Assembly: GCA_903934745.1 (NCBI GenBank) | Contig: CAIZOZ010000142.1 | Location: forward strand, 1-12,200 | DNA: 12,200 bases | Reading direction: 5' to 3' | From: an uncultured cyanobacterium | Lineage (GTDB): Bacteria > Cyanobacteriota > Cyanobacteriia > PCC-6307 > Cyanobiaceae | In this document: positions 6,821-12,200 of the stretch, in pieces | Layout of the letters: each line of letters begins with the position of its first letter | Position numbering within the stretch: the stretch's first letter is position 1 | Position numbers and translations under genes: made by a program | The notes under the pieces: model-generated | Told to the model about the DNA's origin: nothing | The model's database searches: none | The model's input: the letters and a program-made list of their open reading frames with translations, nothing else

Positions 6821-6845
6821 GCCGCCTCAGCGACCCAGAGGCGGC
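6821..6845. terminator. Hairpin between convergent genes, possible bidirectional terminator
   Basis: A perfect 8-bp GC-rich stem (GCCGCCTC / GAGGCGGC) with a 9-nt loop lies at the convergent junction and contains the stop codon of the minus gene. Neither strand has a T-run after it, so it is not a standard intrinsic terminator. Confidence 0.3.
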
Positions 6846-8749
6846 GCCAGGGGCTCGTTCACCCCAGCTCCCACCACCAGGATTTCGCCCTCCGGCGTGG
6901 TTACCCGGCTCACGTAGGAAATCTTGCGGCTGGGCTTGCCGCTGCGGGGATCGGGCCAGAGGGCCGCGGTCCAGCCGGAGCCGTTGCGCAGAGCCAGCAG
7001 CAGCTCATCGCGAATCACCTCCTTGCCCTCCGCATCCTGCAGAGCGATCAGATTGCGGCCCTCCAGGGCCGGAAACAGCGGGTTGACCAGTTCCACCCCA
7101 TTGGCATCGAGCACAAAGATGTAAACCTCGCGGAAGACAAAACGGCCCTGGCGATCCCGCAGGGCTGGGAATGCCGCCCGACCGCGGCGGGCGATCAGGG
7201 CAGCGGCCTCCTGCACCTGCTGCACCAGGAAGGCGTTCTCGATCGGGCTGTCGAGCTGGGAGCGACCCACCAGCAGACGGCTCCCTTTGGGACTGAGGAC
7301 CCGTTCCACATAGGTGGAGCGCCACAGCGGCGAGGCAGCGGCAGGGTTGGCGATGCGGTCGTGCAGCCAGCCCCGCCCCGCCTCGGAGTCGGCGATCTCG
7401 AGCAGCCGTTCGCGATTGGGAAGTGCTGCCGCCGCGGCGGAGCTGGCTGCCAGCGGCAGGGCAAGCGGTTCACCCTGGCCGGTGAGCACGAACAGGCTGC
7501 TGGCCCCCGCCACCGCGGAGCCCACCGCTGCGGCGCCCGCCGATCCGTGCAGATCAGCGATCGCCGCCTCACCGCGCTGCGCGATCGCGGCGACGGCCGC
7601 CTGCACCAGCGCCACTGTCTGGCGACTGGCGGGATAGGCATAGGCCCGGATGCCATTGGCCAGATCGGGCACACCACCCCAGCAGGCCGCCAGTCCCGCC
7701 TGCAGATCAATGCTGGGCACCCCAGCCAAGGGACGGGCCACCACCAGGCTGACGCCGGTGTTGATGCGGGGATCCGGCCGCTGGCCGCGGCGCAGCCAGC
7801 TGGCGGCGGCCTCGACGCCCACCTCCCCCATGCGGCCGGGGAACTGCTGGGCCGTGGCCTTGAAGTAGCCATCGGCGACAGCACGCACCCCGAGGCAGCT
7901 GCCATCCACGGTGACCACCGGAATCCGGGCCGTGAGACCGGCGGCGGCCAGGGCGGTGGCGGCTCCGGCCGCGGCCGGTTCATTGGCCGCAAACACCAGA
8001 TCCAGTGCGCCGCGGCTCAGACAGGTCTCCATCGCGGCCTTGGCACTGACCCGATCGCCGCGGGTTTCGAGCCGGCACACCACCTCGGCTTTGGGGCCGG
8101 CCCCAGCAGCGGCAAGGCCGAAACCGGCCAGAAACCCCTGGCGGCGCTGAACCCCGACCGCACTGACCGCCGGCAGATCGAGCAGGGCCAGCCGCGCCGG
8201 TCGCGCCGGACGGCCCACCTCCCAGAGAGCCCGCCCGTAGCGGCCGGCCAGAGCCCCGGCCTCAAGGTTGTCGCTGCTGATCACCGCATCCACCGCTGAG
8301 GCGGGCTCGGTGGGCCCGTCGAGGGCCAGCACCAGCACCCCCCGGGCCCGGGCCCGAGCCAGGGCCGGCACAAGCGCCCGACTGTCGGCCGGCGTGATCA
8401 GGATCACCCGCGCCCCCGAGGCCAGCAACCTGTCCAAGGCGGCCACCTGGCCGCCGACAGTCTCCTCGGCCTCACCGGTGGCGCTGAGCAATCGCACGTC
8501 CAGGTCGCGGGCGGCCTGCTCGGCACCGCGCCGCAGGGCAGCGAAATAGGGGTTGACCTGCTCGCTGCGGGTGATCAGGCCAATCACGGGCTGGGCCGGT
8601 TTTCCGGGTTGGGCCTGTTTCGTGGCCTGAGCCTGTTGACCGGGCTCGGCCTCTTTCGTGGCCTGAGCCATGGCCTGCGGTGGCGTGGCGGAAGCGGCCA
8701 GGGCGGCCAGCAGCGCCAGGGCGGTCAAGCGGCGAAGGGACACGAGCAC
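6827..8749 (-). CDS. Secreted sugar-type substrate-binding domain fused to two Cache-like domains
   Basis: A 640-residue exported protein. Residues 1-29 are a signal peptide (basic start, LTALALLAALAAS, cleavage near AMAQ-A), without a lipobox Cys. A Gln/Ala/Pro linker (29-54) leads to a ribose-binding-type periplasmic domain (about 55-345): VIGLITRSEQVNPYFAALRR, ASGARVILITPADSRAL, a DLVFAANEPAAAGAATALAAAG block and IPVVTVDGS. The remaining part reads as two related Cache-like domains (about 376-497 and 506-632), each opening with a helix VQxAxxxIAxRGxAA and a strand (LFVLTGQGEPL; IFVLDANGVEL). No transmembrane helix follows the signal peptide and no kinase or methyl-accepting domain is present, so it is probably a free periplasmic ligand-binding or sensing protein. 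Start is GTG at 8749, or the GTG two codons in at 8743; neither has a good ribosome site. No transporter genes flank it. Confidence 0.88.
   Translation of the reverse strand: MLVSLRRLTALALLAALAASATPPQAMAQATKEAEPGQQAQATKQAQPGKPAQPVIGLITRSEQVNPYFAALRRGAEQAARDLDVRLLSATGEAEETVGGQVAALDRLLASGARVILITPADSRALVPALARARARGVLVLALDGPTEPASAVDAVISSDNLEAGALAGRYGRALWEVGRPARPARLALLDLPAVSAVGVQRRQGFLAGFGLAAAGAGPKAEVVCRLETRGDRVSAKAAMETCLSRGALDLVFAANEPAAAGAATALAAAGLTARIPVVTVDGSCLGVRAVADGYFKATAQQFPGRMGEVGVEAAASWLRRGQRPDPRINTGVSLVVARPLAGVPSIDLQAGLAACWGGVPDLANGIRAYAYPASRQTVALVQAAVAAIAQRGEAAIADLHGSAGAAAVGSAVAGASSLFVLTGQGEPLALPLAASSAAAAALPNRERLLEIADSEAGRGWLHDRIANPAAASPLWRSTYVERVLSPKGSRLLVGRSQLDSPIENAFLVQQVQEAAALIARRGRAAFPALRDRQGRFVFREVYIFVLDANGVELVNPLFPALEGRNLIALQDAEGKEVIRDELLLALRNGSGWTAALWPDPRSGKPSRKISYVSRVTTPEGEILVVGAGVNEPLAPPLGR
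7557..7588. repeat. Two HIP1 palindromes, 24 bp apart
   Basis: GCGATCGC occurs at 7557-7564 and 7581-7588, inside the binding-protein gene and in the same codon phase (coding Ala-Ile-Ala). HIP1 is the highly iterated octamer of many cyanobacteria. I saw no other exact copy in the window, so it is not strongly enriched here. Confidence 0.8.
8612..8669. repeat. 22-bp direct repeat in the binding-protein linker
   Basis: The segments at 8612-8633 and 8648-8669 are 22 bp long and differ at one base (G/C at the sixth position); the repeat period is 36 bp, twelve codons. They encode the QAT-K-Q/E-A-x-PG linker between the signal peptide and the binding domain. Such repeats readily change copy number, which would only lengthen or shorten a flexible linker. 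Confidence 0.75.
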
Positions 8750-8815
8750 AGCGCAGGCTTGGCGCCACGATGGCAGTGCATGGCCCAGCCGCCGACGGGC
8801 GAGCGACCATCCGCC

Positions 8816-9016
8816 TCAGCTGGAGGCCTTCAGCAGCTGTTCGAGCCGATCGGCCAGGGCAAGCGTGCCATCCATTTCCTGCCAGAGCAGTTCACGGCGA
8901 CTGCTGTGCACCGCAAAGGAACGATGGTGGAGATCCCTGGCCATGTAGCGCAGGGCGTCGCAGATACGCCGCCAGTCCTCGGGCTCAAGGCTGAACTCCA
9001 GAGCGGGATCAGGCAA
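8816..9016 (-). CDS. Small conserved hypothetical protein, start uncertain
   Basis: The stop is at 8816 and the conserved-looking body reads LEPEDWRRICDALRYMARDL ... RELLWQEMDGTLALADRLEQLL. It is a soluble, largely helical protein with no signal peptide or membrane segment and no motif I can name; I recall similar short proteins in picocyanobacteria. The frame stays open to 9340, but upstream it crosses an 18-bp tandem repeat and then runs antisense to the HLIP gene, so the best start is the TTG at 9014-9016 (66 residues, beginning LPDPALEFSLEPEDW). No ATG or GTG and no ribosome site were found nearby; a CTG some ten codons upstream is possible. It lies 66 nt upstream of the binding-protein gene on the same strand. 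Confidence 0.6.
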   Translation of the reverse strand: MPDPALEFSLEPEDWRRICDALRYMARDLHHRSFAVHSSRRELLWQEMDGTLALADRLEQLLKASS

Positions 9017-9037
9017 GGAACCAAACGGCAGCAGCCG

Positions 9038-9091
9038 CCATTGTCTGCCAACAGGCCAGTGTCTGCGACCAAGCCAGTGTCTGCGACCAAG
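9038..9091. repeat. 18-bp tandem repeat (three units) in a divergent spacer
   Basis: Units at 9038-9055, 9056-9073 and 9074-9091. The last two are identical (CCAGTGTCTGCGACCAAG); the first differs at four bases. The array ends 15 bp before the HLIP start codon and lies between it and the divergent small gene, so it occupies the place of an upstream promoter region or 5' leader. Confidence 0.85.
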
Positions 9092-9106
9092 CCATAGGCT
9101 GCCAGC

Positions 9107-9322
9107 ATGGACAAGGACCAATTCCGCTACGAACCGCTGGAGAAATTCGGCGAAGGACTCACCACCTCCCGTCCCTGGAACACCAAGGCCCTGGCCTCGG
9201 TGGAACTGCTGAATGGACGGGTCGCCATGCTCGGCTTTCTGGCGGCGATCCTGGGGGAATGGCTCACCGGCCAGGGCATGGTGGGTCAACTGGGGCTGTG
9301 GCTGCGCTGGTACCTGGGCTGA
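9107..9322 (+). CDS. hli: High-light-inducible protein (HLIP, single-helix chlorophyll-binding)
   Basis: A 71-residue protein with the LHC-type chlorophyll-binding helix. Residues 33-52 hold E33-LLNGR38-VAM41-LGF, the conserved ExxNGRxAMxGF motif in which Glu/Asn and Arg coordinate chlorophyll and form the inter-helix salt bridge. The helix runs to about 58, followed by a hydrophobic tail LGLWLRWYLG. The N-terminal RYEPLEKFGEGLTTSRPWN (7-25) fits longer picocyanobacterial HLIPs. It acts in thylakoid membranes, in photoprotection and pigment or photosystem assembly. Usual inducers (high light, nutrient stress) are known for the family, not shown here. ATG start with no clear Shine-Dalgarno. 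A tandem repeat fills the upstream region. Which hli paralogue it is cannot be told. Confidence 0.95.
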   Translation: MDKDQFRYEPLEKFGEGLTTSRPWNTKALASVELLNGRVAMLGFLAAILGEWLTGQGMVGQLGLWLRWYLG

Positions 9323-9329
9323 CAGGACC

Positions 9330-9362
9330 GCTAAGGTCAATTATTGATCTTCAGTCACCGCT
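9330..9362. promoter_or_regulatory. AT-rich dyad between HLIP and the next gene
   Basis: The 70-bp gap holds the only AT-rich patch nearby. TCAATTATTGA (9337-9347) is a perfect dyad about a central base, preceded by a GACC/GGTC short stem. It could be part of a promoter or operator for the 52-residue gene, but no -10/-35 pair is convincing and there is no terminator structure. Confidence 0.2.
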
Positions 9363-9392
9363 GAGCTCCAGCCTCAACGGCACCCGATCCCC

Positions 9393-9551
9393 ATGGCCGA
9401 CTTTCGCTCCCATCACTTTGTGATCGCCCAGACCGAAGATGGCTGGATCCTGCAATCGCGGGTGGTGAAAGATGTCCAGGGCGATCTGTTGCTCAGCCAC
9501 CACGAACTTGAAGAACTGATCGAGCTGCTCTCCGAAGCCGTCAAGGTCTGA
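9393..9551 (+). CDS. 52-residue conserved hypothetical protein
   Basis: This short frame, below common length cut-offs, starts at ATG 9393 and stops at 9551. The product is MADFRSHHFVIAQTEDGWIL..., with an apparent pair of beta strands (HFVIAQ, WILQSRVVKD) followed by an acidic amphipathic helix (HELEELIELLSEAVKV, about 37-52). No Cys, signal or membrane segment. Its balanced composition, hydrophobic periodicity and fit between HLIP and the nuclease gene argue that it is real; it may be a small regulatory or partner protein, but no function can be read. It is on the same strand as its neighbours, 70 nt after HLIP and 85 nt before the nuclease. No clear Shine-Dalgarno. Confidence 0.7.
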   Translation: MADFRSHHFVIAQTEDGWILQSRVVKDVQGDLLLSHHELEELIELLSEAVKV

Positions 9552-9557
9552 CCCCCC

Positions 9558-9621
9558 TGGCTGGAGCCGTCTGGGGCTCGCTCCTTGGGGCTCGCTCCCT
9601 GGGGCTGGCTCTCTGGCTCCC
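9558..9621. repeat. 14-bp tandem repeat filling the spacer before the nuclease gene
   Basis: Units TGGGGCTCGCTCCT (9572-9585), TGGGGCTCGCTCCC (9586-9599) and TGGGGCTGGCTCTC (9600-9613), a partial TGGCTCCC (9614-9621), and a degenerate unit before them (9558-9571). Each unit could fold as a tiny GGGG/CTCC hairpin. It fills most of the 85-bp gap and ends 15 bp before the nuclease ATG. Confidence 0.85.
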
Positions 9622-9636
9622 GGCCCACCCCCGCCG

Positions 9637-10971
9637 ATGATCCGCTTCCTGCACACCGCCGACTGGCAGATCGGCAAGCCCTACCTCTCGGTCGAGGACG
9701 ACCAGAAACGCTTCCGCCTGCAGCAGGAACGCCTGCAGGTGATCAGCCGCATCGGCGAGATTGTCCAGCGCCAGGCGGCCAGCTTCGTGCTGGTGGCCGG
9801 CGACCTGTTCGACTCCCCCACCGTGCCGACGGCGGCGGTGATGGAGGTGATGGAGGCGATCGGCAGCCTCGAGGTGCCGGTGCTGGTGATTCCCGGCAAC
9901 CACGACCACGGAGCCGCCGGCAGCCTCTGGTATCGCAACGACCTGCGGCGGCAGCAACGGCAGCGGGCCCCGAATCTGCGGGTGCTGCTTGAACGCCAGC
10001 CGCTCGAACTCGACGCGGTGCTGCTACTGCCCTGTCCCTTGCTGCGCCGCAGCGACAGCCACGACCCCAGCGCCTGGATCCGCGCCCTGGACTGGTCGAG
10101 CCTGCCGCGCCACAAACCCCGCATCGTGTTGGCCCATGGCGGGGTGCGGGGTTTTAGCGGCAGGGACTACGAAGCCGAAGCGGACAGCGCGGCTGGGGGC
10201 GGCAATCGGCTCGATCTGGAGCAACTCCCCGAGGCCGAGATCGACTACATCGCCCTCGGCGACTGGCATAACCTGCGGCAAGTCAGCCCCCGCGCCTGGT
10301 ACAGCGGCACCCCGGAGCCGGATCGCTTCGATCAGGGAGTCGCCAACCAGCGGGGCCAGGTGCTGCTGGTGGAGGCCAGCCGGGGGGGCCTGCCTGAGGT
10401 GACGATCGCCGCCACCGGCCGCCTCGGCTGGCACAACCTGGCCTTCCATTTCAGCCAGGACGACGATCTCGATCGCTTCGCCGCCCAGCTCGACACCCTG
10501 CTGGCAGGCCGGGTGGCCCGCGACCTGCTGCGACTGGAGGTGAGCGGCAGCCTCAGCCTGGCGGGTCATCGCCGCTACGACGCCCTGCTCGACGACCTCA
10601 GGACTCAGCTGTTGCGCCTGCGCCTCAAAGGACAGTGCCAGCCGGCACCCGAGGCGGCCGAACTCCAGGCCCTCACCGAGCGACCTGGTGATCCCCTGAT
10701 CGCCGTCGTCGCTCGCCAGCTGCGCCAACGGCTCGACCAACAGGCCGCCGCCGGGGCTGAAACCGCCGCGACAGAAGCCGCTGCGATCACCCGGGCAGCC
10801 CTTTGCCAGCTTTACGCCCTGGTGGAAACCCACGCCATCGAAACCTCCGGCAACCGGCTTGCGGACAGCCGGATCCCGGCCAGCCGGATCCCAGGCAGCC
10901 CGAACCAGAGCGGCGTGAACCCTGCAGAACCCAGCGCGGAGCCCAGCGTCGTCAGCCCCAGCTCCACCTGA
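9637..10971 (+). CDS. SbcD/Mre11/YhaO-like metallophosphoesterase nuclease
   Basis: Nuclease subunit of an SbcCD/Mre11-Rad50-type DNA-end-processing complex, 444 residues, cytoplasmic. Phosphoesterase motifs in order: TADWQIG (7-13, D9; the usual DxH here reads DxQ), GDLFDS (55-60), GNHDH (87-91), LAHGG (165-169) and GDWH (208-211). The substitution at Q11 is, from memory, common in the YhaO branch. Residues about 265-405 form a mixed capping/C-terminal region with helices. The last 35 residues are low-complexity: SRIPASRIPGSPNQS then Pro/Ser/Glu-rich (411-444), encoded partly by a 15-bp repeat. ATG at 9637, no clear Shine-Dalgarno; the next gene starts 4 nt after its stop, so the pair is translationally linked. 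It could also be called a generic DNA repair exonuclease; the pairing with the AAA gene makes the complex likely. Confidence 0.92.
   Translation: MIRFLHTADWQIGKPYLSVEDDQKRFRLQQERLQVISRIGEIVQRQAASFVLVAGDLFDSPTVPTAAVMEVMEAIGSLEVPVLVIPGNHDHGAAGSLWYRNDLRRQQRQRAPNLRVLLERQPLELDAVLLLPCPLLRRSDSHDPSAWIRALDWSSLPRHKPRIVLAHGGVRGFSGRDYEAEADSAAGGGNRLDLEQLPEAEIDYIALGDWHNLRQVSPRAWYSGTPEPDRFDQGVANQRGQVLLVEASRGGLPEVTIAATGRLGWHNLAFHFSQDDDLDRFAAQLDTLLAGRVARDLLRLEVSGSLSLAGHRRYDALLDDLRTQLLRLRLKGQCQPAPEAAELQALTERPGDPLIAVVARQLRQRLDQQAAAGAETAATEAAAITRAALCQLYALVETHAIETSGNRLADSRIPASRIPGSPNQSGVNPAEPSAEPSVVSPSST
10866..10910. repeat. 15-bp in-frame tandem repeat in the nuclease tail
   Basis: Units CAGCCGGATCCCGGC (10866-10880), CAGCCGGATCCCAGG (10881-10895) and a degenerate CAGCCCGAACCAGAG (10896-10910). 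A 15-bp unit keeps the frame and gives SRIPA, SRIPG, SPNQS in the protein. Confidence 0.8.
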
Positions 10972-10975
10972 CACC

Positions 10976-12200
10976 ATGCGTCTGCTCGACTGCCGCCTCC
11001 AGAACCTGCGCCTGCATGGCGATCTGCCCCTGCAGTTCGCACCGGGTCTCACCCTGATCGGCGGTCCGAACGAGACCGGCAAAAGCACCCTGGTCGAAGC
11101 CCTGCATCGGGGTCTGTTTCTCAAGGCCGCCGCCAGTGGCACGCCGGTGGAAAGCCTGCGCTCCCGCTGCCATAGCGGCCATCCGATCGTCGAGCTGGGC
11201 TTTGAAGCACGGGGCGAGCGCTGGCGCCTGATCAAACGCTTCACCGGCACCAACGGCACCGTCAGCCTCACGCCGGAGCACGGCAACCCACTGAACGGTG
11301 CCGCCGCCGAGGAAACCCTGGCCAGCCTGCTCGGCGTGGGTGAAATCGTGGGCAGCAAGCAGGCCGGCAGCGTCTTGCCCAGCCGCTGGGCCCATCTGTG
11401 GGTGATGCAGGGCAGTGCCGGCGACGACCTGCTGGCCCGCGGTGGCAGCCACTACGACCTCGATGCCCTGATCCACCAGCTGGAGCAGGGCGGTGGCGCC
11501 GCCATGCAGTCGCCGCTCGATCAGCAGGTGGCCCAGGCCCTCGACGCCCTGCTGGCGGTGAACTTCACCAGCAAACGCGATGGCCTCAAAAAGAACTCGC
11601 CCCTCTGGCAGGCCCAGCAGGCGCAGCTCCAGGGCGACCAGGCTTTGGAGCAGGCCTGCCGCCGACTGGCTGACTACGAGCAAGCCAGCGACGATCTGGC
11701 CCGCACCGAGGAGGCCCTGGCCGCCATCCGCCAGCAGCGACTGCCGGCCCTCGAGGCGGAGCAGCAGAGCCTGAAGACCGCCATCGAAGCCAGGCGGCAG
11801 CTCGATGCCGCGATGGACCTGCGCCGTCGGGACCTGATGCCGCTGCGACTGCAGCATCAGGCTCTGCAGCAGGATCAGCGCGAGCTGCAGCAACTCGCCC
11901 GGGATCTGGCCAGCGGCCAGCAGCAACAGCAGCAGTTCAGCGGCCAACGCCAGCAGGCCAACGCGGACCTGCAGACCCTCGAGCAAGAGCTGACCCAGGC
12001 GCGCACGGTCCTGACGACGCTCAGCCAGCAGCTGGATGCCACCCTGCAACGGGGTCAGCTGCTGCTGAAACGGAAGGAACGTTTCCGCCAGGAGGCTCAG
12101 CGGCAACGCCTCCAGCACCAGCTGCAGCAACGGCACCAACGGCAGCAGAGCCGCCGCGCCCTGGAAAGCCAGCTGGCCGCCCTGCCTTCGGTCAGCAGCG
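10976..12200 (+). CDS. SbcC/Rad50/YhaN-like AAA ATPase, cut off by the window end
   Basis: ATPase partner of the nuclease just upstream; it starts at ATG 10976, 4 nt after that stop, and stays open to the last base (408 codons seen, C-terminus missing). Seen: an SMC-type N-terminus MRLLDCRLQNLRLHGDLPLQF, Walker A GGPNETGKST (29-38), a beta-lobe with RWRLIKRF (82-89), and LPSRWAHLWVMQGSAGDD (134-151), where Rad50/YhaN proteins have the Q-loop-like segment. From about 210 onwards it is a long Gln/Leu/Arg-rich coiled coil with almost no Pro or Gly, including six consecutive Gln (315-320). The second half of the coil, Walker B and the signature motif should lie beyond 12200. Typical relatives exceed 800 residues. 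The frame was found by reading through from the start, not from a stop-to-stop search. Confidence 0.93.
   Translation, partial: MRLLDCRLQNLRLHGDLPLQFAPGLTLIGGPNETGKSTLVEALHRGLFLKAAASGTPVESLRSRCHSGHPIVELGFEARGERWRLIKRFTGTNGTVSLTPEHGNPLNGAAAEETLASLLGVGEIVGSKQAGSVLPSRWAHLWVMQGSAGDDLLARGGSHYDLDALIHQLEQGGGAAMQSPLDQQVAQALDALLAVNFTSKRDGLKKNSPLWQAQQAQLQGDQALEQACRRLADYEQASDDLARTEEALAAIRQQRLPALEAEQQSLKTAIEARRQLDAAMDLRRRDLMPLRLQHQALQQDQRELQQLARDLASGQQQQQQFSGQRQQANADLQTLEQELTQARTVLTTLSQQLDATLQRGQLLLKRKERFRQEAQRQRLQHQLQQRHQRQQSRRALESQLAALPSVSS

Noticed and set aside
7361..8299. A 312-residue + frame inside the binding-protein gene
   Set aside because: Composition is typical of an antisense shadow, and the minus strand encodes a coherent binding domain here.
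9038..9091. CRISPR-like array
   Set aside because: The units are directly adjacent with no spacers and only three copies; this is a simple tandem repeat.
9017..9340. N-terminal extension of the 66-residue minus-strand protein
   Set aside because: It would be antisense to HLIP, a secure gene, and would cross the 18-bp repeat; only the part up to 9016 looks like protein.
10024..12139. Long minus-strand frames (444 and 395 residues) opposite the nuclease and ATPase
   Set aside because: The plus strand carries clear phosphoesterase and Walker motifs across the same bases; the minus products are low-complexity shadows.
1..12200. tRNA, rRNA, riboswitch (including a cobalamin riboswitch near cbiT) or mobile element
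   Set aside because: No cloverleaf-like run, conserved rRNA segment, B12-box-like sequence, transposase or flanking inverted repeat was seen; the gaps are too short for most of these.

Overview
The window looks like chromosomal DNA of a GC-rich picocyanobacterium, most like Cyanobium or freshwater/coastal Synechococcus. The signs are a short high-light-inducible protein with the chlorophyll-binding ELLNGR motif, an ABC1/UbiB-type kinase of cyanobacterial form, a CbiT-like corrinoid enzyme beside cdsA and an Orn/Lys/Arg-decarboxylase-fold gene, several small proteins of picocyanobacterial type, very tight packing, and GC-rich codon use throughout. I see no rRNA, tRNA, CRISPR array, transposase, integrase or phage gene. 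The taxonomic call is inference from gene content and composition.

Layout, left to right. (1) A DUF2993 (LmeA-like) protein on +, possibly started before the window, ends at 635. (2) A 141-bp gap follows; it holds a short stretch resembling an AraC helix-turn-helix, possibly a gene relic. (3) A minus-strand operon reads leftwards from 3727: Orn/Lys/Arg-decarboxylase-fold PLP protein, cbiT-like methyltransferase, cdsA (gaps of 24 and 2 nt). (4) Head-to-head with it, only about 48 bp away, a plus-strand cluster begins: an ABC1/UbiB kinase apparently started at CTG, a three-helix membrane protein, and a five-helix membrane protein whose C-terminus resembles an ion-channel pore. (5) Convergent with that is a minus-strand secreted protein: a sugar-type periplasmic-binding domain followed by two Cache-like domains. 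Upstream of it on the same strand is a 66-residue protein. (6) A divergent region carrying an 18-bp tandem repeat leads to the plus-strand HLIP, then a 52-residue protein, then an SbcD/YhaO-like nuclease and an SbcC/YhaN-like ATPase that runs off the right edge.

How the genes work together. The minus operon mixes phospholipid synthesis (CDP-diacylglycerol), corrinoid ring synthesis and a possible amino-acid decarboxylase; its three genes share transcription more than a pathway. The ABC1 kinase probably supports prenylquinone metabolism at the membrane, and its two downstream partners are both membrane proteins of unknown role. The nuclease/ATPase pair should form an Mre11-Rad50-type DNA-end-processing complex. 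The binding-protein/Cache fusion looks like a periplasmic ligand sensor with no obvious transporter or kinase partner in view.

The most unusual points are the binding-protein plus double-Cache architecture, the degenerate channel-like pore, the likely CTG start behind a strong Shine-Dalgarno in a 48-bp divergent spacer, and short tandem repeats (units of 13, 14, 15 and 18 bp) at gene ends and spacers.
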